A stretch of 21,216 bases of DNA from Faecalitalea sp. UBA4312. GTDB taxonomy: Bacteria > Bacillota_I > Bacilli_A > Erysipelotrichales > Erysipelotrichaceae. A program made the position numbers and the translations under genes. Each line of letters opens with the position of its first letter. The first letter of the stretch is position 1. The stretch is from positions 1-21,216 of the forward strand of contig DGUK01000106.1 of the NCBI GenBank assembly GCA_002394635.1, given 5' to 3'. The notes beneath the pieces were generated by a model, which searched no databases, was not told the DNA's origin, and saw only the letters and a list, made by a program, of their open reading frames with translations. Below are positions 7,769 to 15,741 of the stretch, in pieces.

Positions 7769-8632
7769 TTATTGATTTCTCTCATCCAGCCATTCTTTGA
7801 TTTCCATAAAACCATCTGAAAATTTCCGTTTTGGAAAAGCATGTGAAATATGGGAATCGCGATATTTCTTTAACCGCTCCATGCTGTTGTGTAACATATC
7901 CAGCTGTTCCGACATCTCTGGATGTTCTTTCATCCAGTTTTCAAACTCAACGAGAGACTGCAGCCTTCGCTGGCAAAACAGATTCCATTCATTCACTAAA
8001 CGCTGCCGCTGCTTTTCCAGCTGACGTTGTCTTTGGTCCATTTCATCCAGCTTGGCAAAAATTTCCTTCTCATAGCTTTTCTGCACAGCTTCCATGGAAG
8101 TCTGGACAATTTCCAATATGTGTTTCCGACGGAACAATTCCATAACGGTAAAGATGATATCTGTCACGAACACGACCGAAAAAACCCCGATGCTCTTTTC
8201 CAATGTCAAAAAAGAAAAGGAGTGGATCAGATCATCGGTCAAAGGATGTACAAAATAAACAACAAACACGCTCATGATACCGAACAGAGAAGAATTTAAA
8301 AGACATACTCTTCCGTTCAGATTGTACTTCCGATGGGAATAATCCCACCAACGCATATGAAAGATTTCCTCCATGGCCCAGCTGGTAAAGTATTCCAAAA
8401 CACTGGTCAGAACAAACCCACCTAAAAACACAAGAATCGGCATTGACTGAAAACGGATGAGTATATAAACCGCTATCATGGCGCCAAAACCGTAGATTGG
8501 AATATATGGGCCGTAACAGAAACCTCGATTGATGAAATGTTTACAGGGAACACTGACATAAGTACTTTCACATACCCATCCCAGGATCGAATATATGATA
8601 AAAAAGGCATAGGCATAAATCCACGCTTTCAT
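7769..8632 (-). CDS. CmpB-like putative ABC-transporter type IV membrane protein
   Basis: A 287-residue membrane protein of the family named putative ABC-transporter type IV (CmpB/DUF1113). Seen: a first helix with ILGWVCES (16-23), the family signature NRGFCYGPYIPIYG (35-48), further helices near 50-80, 112-130 and 148-165, and the conserved NLNGRVCLLNSS (104-115). After about residue 170 comes a highly charged stretch rich in Glu, Gln, Arg and Lys, predicted as a cytoplasmic coiled coil to about 260. No ATPase or substrate-binding partner is nearby, so transport is not supported by context. Its GGAGG ribosome site overlaps the end of the dehydratase-like gene and the two genes are 3 bases apart, so they are co-expressed. 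Function unknown. Confidence 0.82.
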   Translation of the reverse strand: MKAWIYAYAFFIIYSILGWVCESTYVSVPCKHFINRGFCYGPYIPIYGFGAMIAVYILIRFQSMPILVFLGGFVLTSVLEYFTSWAMEEIFHMRWWDYSHRKYNLNGRVCLLNSSLFGIMSVFVVYFVHPLTDDLIHSFSFLTLEKSIGVFSVVFVTDIIFTVMELFRRKHILEIVQTSMEAVQKSYEKEIFAKLDEMDQRQRQLEKQRQRLVNEWNLFCQRRLQSLVEFENWMKEHPEMSEQLDMLHNSMERLKKYRDSHISHAFPKRKFSDGFMEIKEWLDERNQ

Positions 8633-8635
8633 TGC

Positions 8636-9877
8636 CTAAGCCTCCTTATTCTGCGCATTTAGACGCGCATTAGCCATCATAAGACGGATCCGGTTTTCCT
8701 GATTTACTTTCGAAGCACTTGGATCATAATCGATTGGTGCAATATTGACCTGTGGGAATTCTTCCTTAATCTTTTTGGTCATTCCTTTTGCGACAATGTG
8801 ATTTGGCAGACAGCCAAAAGGCTGACACATGATAACATTATCCACACCGGATTTCACAAGGGAAACGACTTCACTGGTCAACAGCCATCCTTCTCCCATT
8901 TTCACGCCTGGATCAATGAACGGCTTGCCGTTTCGGATCACTTCCGCAAAATCATCCGGCTCAGTAAAAGTACCATCCTTCTTAATGGCGTCCCGGAACG
9001 TCTTCTGCATACGCATGATAACATCCTTGGCCATTTGGTAAACCGGTTTTGTTTTGGCATGCATATGATAATAACGATAGTCAATCAGTCCGTTTTCAAT
9101 CGTATATAGCGCAAAATCCATCACACCAGACAATACAGGTTCAAATCCTTCCTGGATCAGATAATCCTCCAAATGCTGGTTGCCCAATGGTGAATACTTC
9201 ATATAAATTTCTCCAACAATCCCAACCCGGATCTTCTTTTCTTTGGTTCTCGGGATTGCTTTCATGCGTTCGATCATATCCTTGTATATCTTCTTGGATT
9301 TACGATACTGACCCGTTGAGAACATTCCTACAATTTCCTGCGCTATTTCATCCACAACTTGATCTGTTTGACCGGCATGGATCTCATAGGGCTTTACTTG
9401 ATTTTTCAGCCACATCAGTGCATCCCCGTATAGAGCTCCGTAGACAATGCGCAAGAGCAGAGGCAACGTAAAATCAATACCGCTGTCTTTTTCCAACCCG
9501 GACAAGTTAGCGGACAAACAAGGAATAAACTCCCAGTTCTCCTGCTCCAGGGCCTTTCGCATCAGGGACAAATAATTACTGGCCCGACAGCCACCGGCTG
9601 TCTGGGTCATAGCCAGCACGACATGATGAAGATCATATTTACCACTTTTGAGTGCATCCATAAACTGACCAATTGTCAATAGAGCCGGATAGCACATATC
9701 ATTGTGAACATGTGCCAGCCCTTCCTGACGAATGTTATCATTATCTGTCTGTAGCACCTCTAACTTATATCCGCTCATTTCAAAAACGGGAACAATGAAT
9801 TTAAAATGGATCGGAAGCATGCTGGGAACCAGGATCAGATGTGTATCTTTCATTTCCGGTGAAAATTTAGTATACAT
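8636..9877 (-). CDS. 2-hydroxyacyl-CoA dehydratase-like subunit (COG3581 type)
   Basis: A 413-residue cytoplasmic protein resembling the dehydratase/reductase component of the 2-hydroxyacyl-CoA dehydratase superfamily, whose members bind iron-sulfur clusters and accept electrons from an ATP-driven activator. Seen: cysteines suited to cluster binding at 62 (in NDMCYPALL), 97 (TAGGCRASN), 120 (FIPCLSANL), 351 and 356 (MCQPFGCLPNH). The start overlaps the end of the double-activator gene by 11 bases, with a GGGAGGGG ribosome site inside it, so both products are made together. In many related bacteria the two are fused in one long chain. The substrate is unknown; no CoA-transferase or dehydrogenase of a known hydroxyacid pathway is close by. 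Family confident, reaction not. Confidence 0.85.
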   Translation of the reverse strand: MYTKFSPEMKDTHLILVPSMLPIHFKFIVPVFEMSGYKLEVLQTDNDNIRQEGLAHVHNDMCYPALLTIGQFMDALKSGKYDLHHVVLAMTQTAGGCRASNYLSLMRKALEQENWEFIPCLSANLSGLEKDSGIDFTLPLLLRIVYGALYGDALMWLKNQVKPYEIHAGQTDQVVDEIAQEIVGMFSTGQYRKSKKIYKDMIERMKAIPRTKEKKIRVGIVGEIYMKYSPLGNQHLEDYLIQEGFEPVLSGVMDFALYTIENGLIDYRYYHMHAKTKPVYQMAKDVIMRMQKTFRDAIKKDGTFTEPDDFAEVIRNGKPFIDPGVKMGEGWLLTSEVVSLVKSGVDNVIMCQPFGCLPNHIVAKGMTKKIKEEFPQVNIAPIDYDPSASKVNQENRIRLMMANARLNAQNKEA

Positions 9878-12806
9878 ATTTCCCCTCCCGTTTTAATCCT
9901 TCCTCTTTTTCTTCGATTGCTCCTTTCAAAGAACGCAGACGGATCCGTACTGCACCAAGGTTATCAATCTCATCTATTTTTATTTGCGTATAGAATTTAT
10001 CGGACCTCTTTAAAATCTGTTTGACTTCATCGGTCGTGACTGCATCCAGACCACATCCAAAGCTGACTAGCTGGATCAAATGCATGTCATCGTGTTTGCA
10101 GACATAGTGTGCAGCTTGATATAGACGTGCATGGTATGTCCACTGATTTAACACATTAACACGATGTGGTTTTTGTTTCGGCACACTTTCCTCACTGACA
10201 ACCACAAATCCAAGAGAAGTCAACAACTGATTGATCTGGTGGTTGATCAATGGATCCAGATGATATGGTCGACCACAAAGCACCGCTATCGGATGATGAT
10301 GGATCCTTGCGTATTGTACACATTGATCATGATAAACATGCAATCGTTCCATAAAATCGTTATATGCGTTAATACCTGCCCGCATCGCAATGCGGATATC
10401 CTTGGTCTTCCATTCGATCCCAGCTCTTTCAAAGTGCATCTTGACAGCCCTGGCAAATGTTTTTTCATCATCAAAGCTTAAGAAGGGTGAGATGAAATGA
10501 ATGGATAGCAGGTCCATATTACTTTCGATCACCTGCGGATAATAAGCGACGATTGGACAATTATAATGATTGTCAGACTGGTTTTCATCGATATTATAAG
10601 TCATACATGGATAAAAGATTTCCTTAATGCCATCATCCATCAGCTGCTGAATATGCCCATGAACTACTTTAGCCGGATAGCAGGCTGTATCGCTCGGGAT
10701 CGTCTGCTGTCCCCGCACATATGTCTGAATAGTGCTTGGTTTGCTCCATACAACTTCATAGCCAAGACAATCAAAGAATCGGCCCCAGAATGGCAGCAGA
10801 TCATAATTATTCAATACAAACGGCATCCCGATCTTCTTTGTATGCTTAAACCGCTTTTGCTCTTCTTCCAGCAATTTCATTTTATATTTATACATATCCG
10901 GTAATGGCTCTACCTGTTTTTTCAGCTTCACTGGTTTGTCACATTTATTACCGGCAATCAGACGGGTTCCATCTGAGAATGTATTGATTGTCAATGAACA
11001 ATGGTTGGTACATCCCTGACAGGCTACACTTTGTGACTTATGCGTAAATGCGTCCAATTGTTCCTTATTTAGGATCGCACTTGGCGTACGATGTAGTTTT
11101 TTAGCATATAAGGCAGCTCCATAAGCTCCCATCAAATGAGCGATGCTTGGTCGGATGACCTGATATCCAAGCTCCTGTTCAAATGAGCGTAATACGGCAT
11201 CGTTCTGAAAGGTACCGCCTTGTACGACTATATGTTTTCCGATATCGTTTTTATTGGTGGTACGAATGACCTTATACAAAGCATTCCGAACGACAGAACG
11301 ACATAAACCGGCCGAAATATCTTCTACCGTTGCCCCGTTTTTCTGGGCTTGTTTCACACCGGAGTTCATAAATACAGTACAACGGGTTCCTAAGTCTACA
11401 GGATGTTTAGAACGAAGGCCTAATTTGGCAAATTCAACTGAATCATATCCCAGAGAATTAGCAAATGTCTCAATGAACGAACCACATCCAGATGAACAAG
11501 CTTCGTTCAATACAATGTCATCAATATGTCCTTGTCGGATCTTAAAACACTTAATATCCTGTCCACCGATATCCAGTATATAATCCACCTGCGGATTAAA
11601 GCGTTTAGCAGCTGTATAATGTGCTAATGTTTCTACAACGCCACCATCTAGATGGAAGGCATGACGCATTAACTCTTCGCCATAACCGGTCGCATAGGCA
11701 CCAAAAATACGGATACCCGGATTTTGATCATAAATGGACTTTAGATCCTCTAAAACGACATCCAGCGGATTACCTTTATTAGAAGAATAAGAATCAAAAA
11801 GCAGTCTTCCATCTTCCGTAATCAAAGCCAGCTTCGTCGTGGTAGACCCACTGTCTATTCCCAGATACGCTTTTCCTGTATAATCAGAAAGCTTTGCATA
11901 TTTCACATCATGGGATCTATGTCTGGCCACAAAGGCCTCATAGTCTTCTTCGGTTTCAAACAAAGGCTCGGATTCATCCAACTGCATTGGTGTGTTGACC
12001 AGCTTTTCCAGAATGTCCTCCAGCTCATTGCGCGTATACACCTTTTCTGAACAATAAGCAGTCCCTAAAGCGACATAATGAATAGCCGTGTCCGGACAGT
12101 TTACCTGATCATCTCTTAAATGCAAGGTTTCCTGAAAACGCTGACGTAATCCGGATAAAAAGTATAATGGACCACCCAAAAACAAAACATTGCCTTCAAT
12201 TTTATGCCCCTGTGCCAGAGATGTAACCGTTTGTCCGACGACAGCCTGAAAAATACTGACACATAAGTCGGCTTTATCCACACCCTGGTTGATCAGAGGT
12301 TGAATATCTGATTTTGCGAAAACACCGCAACGGGAAGCAATCGGATAGATCCGATGGTAATGCTGGCTGGCTTCATTCATTTCTTCGAGACTCATATCCA
12401 AAAGCTGAGCCATCTGGTCAATAAATGCTCCGGTCCCCCCGGCGCACTGTGAATTCATTCGCTGTTCGATGCTGCCTTTAAAAAACAGGATCTTGGCATC
12501 CTCACCACCTAGCTCAATCGCTACATCGGTTTCCGGATAGAGTTCTTTGGTCGCCATTGCGCTGGCAAAGACCTCTTGTACAAAAGGGAGCCCTGATTGT
12601 TCACAAACACCAATGGCTCCTGATCCGCTTATCGCAAAAGTAAAGGGTTCTTTTGTATACTTCCTTAATTCTTTGATTTTATCCAGTGCTTTTTGACGCA
12701 CTTGTGCTTTATGCCTTTCATAGCTGCGATAACAGATATGATTGTTTTCATCTAATACTACTGCCTTAATGGTCGTACTTCCTATATCAAATCCAATACG
12801 ATACAT
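9867..12806 (-). CDS. Double BcrAD/BadFG-type ATPase activator with DUF2229-like C-terminal subunit
   Basis: A 979-residue cytoplasmic protein with two ASKHA-fold ATPase domains of the CoA-dehydratase activator type. Domain 1 starts MYRIGFDIGSTTIKAV, with cluster cysteines Cys121 (CAGGTGAF) and Cys160 (SRCGVFAKSD). Domain 2 starts YLGIDSGSTTTKLAL (314-328), with Cys437 (CSSGCGSF) and Cys476 (TRCTVFMNSG). A linker holds a CQGCTNHC motif (596-603) plus Cys622. From about 655 a DUF2229-like domain begins, with Cys709 (TACYPAKVV), Cys734 (FYPCMTYN) and Cys844 (LCGRPYH). Known activators are homodimers with one [4Fe-4S] cluster held by this cysteine pair between subunits; here the two domains could form an internal pseudo-dimer. 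AGGAGG lies 6 bases before the ATG. It follows degV by 17 bases and overlaps the dehydratase-like gene. The physiological substrate is not known. Confidence 0.9.
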   Translation of the reverse strand: MYRIGFDIGSTTIKAVVLDENNHICYRSYERHKAQVRQKALDKIKELRKYTKEPFTFAISGSGAIGVCEQSGLPFVQEVFASAMATKELYPETDVAIELGGEDAKILFFKGSIEQRMNSQCAGGTGAFIDQMAQLLDMSLEEMNEASQHYHRIYPIASRCGVFAKSDIQPLINQGVDKADLCVSIFQAVVGQTVTSLAQGHKIEGNVLFLGGPLYFLSGLRQRFQETLHLRDDQVNCPDTAIHYVALGTAYCSEKVYTRNELEDILEKLVNTPMQLDESEPLFETEEDYEAFVARHRSHDVKYAKLSDYTGKAYLGIDSGSTTTKLALITEDGRLLFDSYSSNKGNPLDVVLEDLKSIYDQNPGIRIFGAYATGYGEELMRHAFHLDGGVVETLAHYTAAKRFNPQVDYILDIGGQDIKCFKIRQGHIDDIVLNEACSSGCGSFIETFANSLGYDSVEFAKLGLRSKHPVDLGTRCTVFMNSGVKQAQKNGATVEDISAGLCRSVVRNALYKVIRTTNKNDIGKHIVVQGGTFQNDAVLRSFEQELGYQVIRPSIAHLMGAYGAALYAKKLHRTPSAILNKEQLDAFTHKSQSVACQGCTNHCSLTINTFSDGTRLIAGNKCDKPVKLKKQVEPLPDMYKYKMKLLEEEQKRFKHTKKIGMPFVLNNYDLLPFWGRFFDCLGYEVVWSKPSTIQTYVRGQQTIPSDTACYPAKVVHGHIQQLMDDGIKEIFYPCMTYNIDENQSDNHYNCPIVAYYPQVIESNMDLLSIHFISPFLSFDDEKTFARAVKMHFERAGIEWKTKDIRIAMRAGINAYNDFMERLHVYHDQCVQYARIHHHPIAVLCGRPYHLDPLINHQINQLLTSLGFVVVSEESVPKQKPHRVNVLNQWTYHARLYQAAHYVCKHDDMHLIQLVSFGCGLDAVTTDEVKQILKRSDKFYTQIKIDEIDNLGAVRIRLRSLKGAIEEKEEGLKREGKYVY

Positions 12807-12823
12807 TTCGTACCTCCTGACAA

Positions 12824-13690
12824 TTATTTAATACCTTCTGCTTTCCGTACAAACTGTATACCGACCGCCTTTAAACCGGTATGTGCAGCTATGACAGCAC
12901 AGATATCATCACGGACAATTTCAATGTCCGGGAAAGCTTTCCTCAATGTTTCTTCTGCAATTTGTGCGTTTTCCGGCGCTCTTGAATCCATCAACACGAT
13001 CAAATAATCCTGGGCATTGATATACTCATTACCAGTAATGATCTTGCAGGCCTTTTTGACAGCTTTAGACATTGTACGTACTTTTTCATAAATATCTACA
13101 CGTCCTTCTGTCCGCTTCGATACCTCTAAAATTGGTTTAATTTTCAACATACCACCCAATTTTGCTGCCATAGGTGTTAAACGACCTCCCCGGCATAAAT
13201 GATCCAGGTCCTCTACGATCAGGTATCCGGCAGAATACTCCACACATACTTTCAAACGCCGGATAATTTCTTCCGGATCCACCTCCTGATCAACAAGCTC
13301 TTTCGCAAACAAAGCCATAAACTTTTCCATTCCCAAGGTCGAATAAATATCTAGAGTATGCACCTTAATATCATGACGCATACCACATAGGTAGACATTG
13401 TTGTTAGTGCCTGACAATCCACTGGACAATGTGATCAGAATTACATCAGTAACCCCTTGCTCATTATAGGAATCAAACAATTCCTCGACAAATCCCATTG
13501 GTGGCTGGCTCGTTTGAGGCATCAGCCCTTTTTCAATTTCATCATATAATACGGCAGTACTCAGATCGATCCCATCCATATATGTCTTTTCACCAATTGT
13601 TACCTGCAAAGGCAGATAATCAATATCGTATTGGTGGGCCTGCTGTTGTGACATCAATCCACCACTGTCTGTCAAAACTCTTATCTTCAT
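12824..13690 (-). CDS. DegV family fatty-acid-binding protein
   Basis: A 288-residue cytoplasmic protein of the DegV family, which binds a long-chain fatty acid; related proteins (FakB) present fatty acids to a kinase. Seen: an N-terminal VLTDSGG, TSQPP (60-64), TLSSGLSGT (87-95) whose serines line the ligand pocket in the family, the LCRGGRLT motif (165-172), and HTGLKAVGI near the end. Many members read HxGPG at that last site, so this copy is slightly divergent. No FakA-type kinase is in the window. It is the first gene of the operon leading to the activator system, with a good promoter 28 bases upstream and a GGAG site 8 bases before the ATG. Whether it supplies fatty acid for phospholipid synthesis or serves the operon is open. 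Confidence 0.92.
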   Translation of the reverse strand: MKIRVLTDSGGLMSQQQAHQYDIDYLPLQVTIGEKTYMDGIDLSTAVLYDEIEKGLMPQTSQPPMGFVEELFDSYNEQGVTDVILITLSSGLSGTNNNVYLCGMRHDIKVHTLDIYSTLGMEKFMALFAKELVDQEVDPEEIIRRLKVCVEYSAGYLIVEDLDHLCRGGRLTPMAAKLGGMLKIKPILEVSKRTEGRVDIYEKVRTMSKAVKKACKIITGNEYINAQDYLIVLMDSRAPENAQIAEETLRKAFPDIEIVRDDICAVIAAHTGLKAVGIQFVRKAEGIK

Positions 13691-13717
13691 TTGATTTACT
13701 CCAACTAATACTTTTAT

Positions 13718-13746
13718 ATTATGCGAGAAATTATACTAACTTTCAA
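13718..13746 (-). promoter_or_regulatory. Promoter of the degV-activator operon
   Basis: On the minus strand TTGAAA (13746-13741) and CATAAT (13723-13718) are separated by exactly 17 bases, 27 bases before the degV ATG. This is the only good promoter I find for the five genes down to 7256. Confidence 0.7.
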
Positions 13747-13759
13747 CTAAAACACTCAT

Positions 13760-13788
13760 AAAAGAATAGTATCCTTACAGATACTATT
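13760..13788 (-). terminator. Probable terminator of metK
   Basis: A 9-bp perfect stem AATAGTATC/GATACTATT (13788-13780 with 13773-13765) with a 6-base loop, followed on the minus strand by CTTTTATG. The T tract is short, so termination may be partial and leave some readthrough into degV. The metK stop lies inside the 5' arm. Confidence 0.6.
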
Positions 13789-14878
13789 TCATTTCCTTAA
13801 TCTTTTCCCAAGGGAACTGAGGGTCTCCAAAATGACCATAGCAGCTTGTTTTTCGATAGATCGGGCGACGCAGATCCAGTTCTTTTAAAATATTCCCGAC
13901 ACGGAAATCAAAGTTTTCTTCAATCTTTTTCAAGATTTCTTCGTCCTCTATAACACCTGTGCCAAATGTATCAATGCATAAAGAAACAGGTTCTTCCTTT
14001 CCAATCGCATACGCAACCTGCACTTCCGCTTTTCTGGCCAGTTTGTTGGCAACTACGGATTTTGCAACATAACGGGCATAATAAGCCGCACTGCGGTCTA
14101 CCTTTGTCGGGTCTTTGCTGGAGAAACAGCCGCCACCGATATGTCCTCTGCCCCCATAGGTATCGCAGACGATCTTACGGCCCGTTGTTCCGGAATCCCC
14201 GAAAGAACCACCAACCACGAAGCTCCCTGACGGATTGATCAGATATTTTGTATTCTCATCCAGTAAAGCCGGATCTAGTGCAGGAACAATAACTTCATCC
14301 ATCACCAGTTGACGAACTTGTTCCTGAGTAACATCCTTTGCATGCTGCGTCGATATAACAATGGTATCAATACGCTTCACTTCATCATTGACATATTCTA
14401 CAGAAACCTGCGTCTTTCCATCCGGTTTCAGAATATCCGGATGAGCACGACGAACCTTAGTCAACTGACGGGCCAGCAGGTGTGCATAGTAAATCGGTAA
14501 CGGCATATATTCATCGCTTTCATCACATGCATAGCCAAACATGATCCCTTGATCGCCGGCACCAATGGCATCATTCTTTGCCACAGCTTGATTTATTTCC
14601 GGGCTTTGTTGGTTGACGACTGTATGAACATGATACTCTTCTGTATATCCAATCTTACGAATTGTATCTAATGCAATGGCCTCATAATCAATTTTCGCTT
14701 TGGTATTGGCTTCTCCGTAGACAAGCACAAAATCATCTTTAATGGTAGCTTCCACAGCCATGTGGGAATATGGATCCTGTTCCAATGCAGCATCCAGGAT
14801 TGCATCCGCTATCATATCACAGACTTTATCCGGATGTCCTTCCGTAACACTTTCACTGGTGAAGATATAGTTTTTCAT
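13784..14878 (-). CDS. metK: S-adenosylmethionine synthetase
   Basis: Makes S-adenosylmethionine from methionine and ATP in the cytoplasm. Seen: TSESVTEGHPDKVCD near the N-terminus with the ATP-binding GHPDK (14-18), GAGDQGIMFGYA (106-117), NPSGSFVVGGSFGDSG (215-230) and the phosphate-binding loop GGGCFSSKDPTKVDRSAAY (248-266). Start: an in-frame ATG exists 10 codons upstream, but AGGAGG lies 6 bases before the one ending at 14878, which begins with the conserved MKNYIFTSESV, so that start is used. At 364 residues it is slightly short for the family (usually 380-400). The phosphate loop reads GGGCFSS where most have GGGAFSG. It is controlled by a SAM riboswitch in its leader and ends with a hairpin at its own stop codon. 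Confidence 0.96.
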   Translation of the reverse strand: MKNYIFTSESVTEGHPDKVCDMIADAILDAALEQDPYSHMAVEATIKDDFVLVYGEANTKAKIDYEAIALDTIRKIGYTEEYHVHTVVNQQSPEINQAVAKNDAIGAGDQGIMFGYACDESDEYMPLPIYYAHLLARQLTKVRRAHPDILKPDGKTQVSVEYVNDEVKRIDTIVISTQHAKDVTQEQVRQLVMDEVIVPALDPALLDENTKYLINPSGSFVVGGSFGDSGTTGRKIVCDTYGGRGHIGGGCFSSKDPTKVDRSAAYYARYVAKSVVANKLARKAEVQVAYAIGKEEPVSLCIDTFGTGVIEDEEILKKIEENFDFRVGNILKELDLRRPIYRKTSCYGHFGDPQFPWEKIKEMK

Positions 14879-14898
14879 TCTTTTCCTCCTCGTACAAT

Positions 14899-14943
14899 AA
14901 AAAAACATACCTAAGAAGTATGTTACATTCGTATATACTTCTT
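14899..14943 (-). terminator. Expression platform (terminator/antiterminator) of the metK riboswitch
   Basis: On the minus strand the terminator is AACATAC/GTATGTT (14924-14918 with 14910-14904) plus a seven-T run. A competing 9-bp antiterminator AAGAAGTAT/ATACTTCTT (14943-14935 with 14921-14913) uses the 5' terminator arm and also the bases of the aptamer's closing P1 stem. SAM binding should therefore stabilise P1 and permit termination, turning metK off. Confidence 0.85.
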
Positions 14944-15032
14944 ATCCCTGCTAGTAGGACCACCTTGACAAATGCCTCTGCCAGGTTGGTGTGGGATGAT
15001 TGAGCTAGCCCTCTACCCCATCTCTTGATAAT
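14941..15032 (-). promoter_or_regulatory. SAM riboswitch aptamer (SAM-I clan, possibly SAM-I/IV variant) upstream of metK
   Basis: The leader transcript has the layout of the SAM-I clan: P1 TTATC/GATAA (15031-15027 with 14946-14942), AAGAGA next to it, GAGGG, then the CAACC and AAGGTGGTCC segments of the core. P3 is CCTGGC with GTCAAGG. The loops of the P2-like and P4-like hairpins carry GCTAGC and CTAGC, which can pair with each other. It departs from the strict SAM-I consensus, so I leave the subclass open. Context (metK downstream) agrees. Confidence 0.85.
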
Positions 15033-15040
15033 GTAAGCAT

Positions 15041-15069
15041 ATTATAAACAAAAAAACTTTTTTTGTAAA
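15041..15069 (-). promoter_or_regulatory. metK promoter
   Basis: TTTACA (15069-15064) and TATAAT (15046-15041) with a 17-base spacer on the minus strand. The predicted start is near 15034, immediately before the riboswitch aptamer. Confidence 0.82.
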
Positions 15070-15095
15070 TCAGACAAATTCATTAAGTTATCTGA
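15070..15095 (-). repeat. Imperfect inverted repeat abutting the metK -35 box
   Basis: TCAGACAAATT CATT AAGTTATCTGA: two 11-base arms with two mismatches, one of which becomes a G-U pair in minus-strand RNA. It ends exactly where the -35 box begins. It could be an operator or a second weak hairpin after the upstream gene; nothing decides between them. Confidence 0.4.
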
Positions 15096-15105
15096 CTTTA
15101 TATTA

Positions 15106-15135
15106 AAAGGTCTGAATATTTATATACAGACCTTT
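15106..15135 (-). terminator. Probable terminator of the 163-residue membrane protein gene
   Basis: A perfect 9-bp stem AAAGGTCTG/CAGACCTTT with a 12-base loop, followed on the minus strand by TTTTAATATA. The T tract is weak. The stop codon at 15136-15134 overlaps the base of the 5' arm. Confidence 0.6.
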
Positions 15136-15625
15136 ATTTCCCTTGATTTTTTAAGCTTTGGGCAGCCATTGTGATAATGTGGTACAACAAGACCACCAGA
15201 CCAGACAATAGCAAAAGAATGACAACGTTCCCCACCATATTACCTAGGAATTTTTCTTGAAATAACACACAGATCATTTGATAAAAAACACTGATATTCA
15301 TTAGGATGGCAAACAGATGATAATAGTTTTGAATATACCTGGATAGCTCCCCACGTTTTTCCATGCAAATATAGACAGGCATCTTAATCTTAAAAAAATA
15401 GATACCTTCATCGGTGATGATCTCTTGGGCACGGATGTGATTTACACACAACGCAAGAGCTGTTCCTAAAATAAAAATCGCAAATACCCAAACCGGACTT
15501 TTTATATTTTCCTCCCGGCCGACTCCAATAAGCAGTAAATTGATTTGTTGATTAAAATATATAATATTGATTGCAGCAGCCAGCAGAAAATTTACAGCTA
15601 TACCGGCCCAAACTGCCTTTTTCAT
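15134..15625 (-). CDS. Four-helix membrane protein of unknown function
   Basis: A 163-residue protein I do not recognise. Seen: four likely membrane helices at about 5-25, 44-64, 102-122 and 131-153, with a short central stretch (about 65-100) containing basic residues, and a basic C-terminus ending KNQGK. Predicted topology puts both ends on the same side. AAAGGAGA lies 4 bases before the ATG. It follows a BlaI-type repressor gene after 116 bases and has its own promoter, whose -35 box sits in an inverted repeat. It may be the target or partner of that repressor. It is not a BlaR1-type sensor: there is no HExxH zinc protease motif and it is far too short. Confidence 0.75.
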   Translation of the reverse strand: MKKAVWAGIAVNFLLAAAINIIYFNQQINLLLIGVGREENIKSPVWVFAIFILGTALALCVNHIRAQEIITDEGIYFFKIKMPVYICMEKRGELSRYIQNYYHLFAILMNISVFYQMICVLFQEKFLGNMVGNVVILLLLSGLVVLLYHIITMAAQSLKNQGK

Positions 15626-15664
15626 AAAATCTCCTTTCCCTGTTTCAGCCTAATATGTATTTAT

Positions 15665-15695
15665 ATTTTACTGATCATTGTTATTTTTTACAATG
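15665..15695 (-). promoter_or_regulatory. Promoter with overlapping inverted repeat before the membrane protein gene
   Basis: TTGTAA (15693-15688) and TAAAAT (15670-15665) are 17 bases apart on the minus strand. The inverted repeat CATTGT (15676-15681) / ACAATG (15690-15695) with an 8-base gap covers the -35 box, where a repressor would block transcription. Confidence 0.5.
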
Positions 15696-15741
15696 TTTAA
15701 TCAAAAAAAACTATAGTGTTACGCTTTATAAAGAGTTTCGT

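Noticed and set aside
9049..9471. 140-codon plus-strand open frame opposite the dehydratase-like gene
   Set aside because: Lies wholly inside a well-supported gene, has no ribosome site and a composition typical of an antisense shadow.
14879..14908. 10-codon N-terminal extension of metK
   Set aside because: It covers the riboswitch terminator T run and the AGGAGG of the real start; the conserved protein begins at the ATG ending at 14878.
15700..15741. Possible terminator of the BlaI-type gene (T8 run at 15703-15710)
   Set aside because: Only a 4- to 5-bp stem can be drawn before the T run, too weak to annotate.
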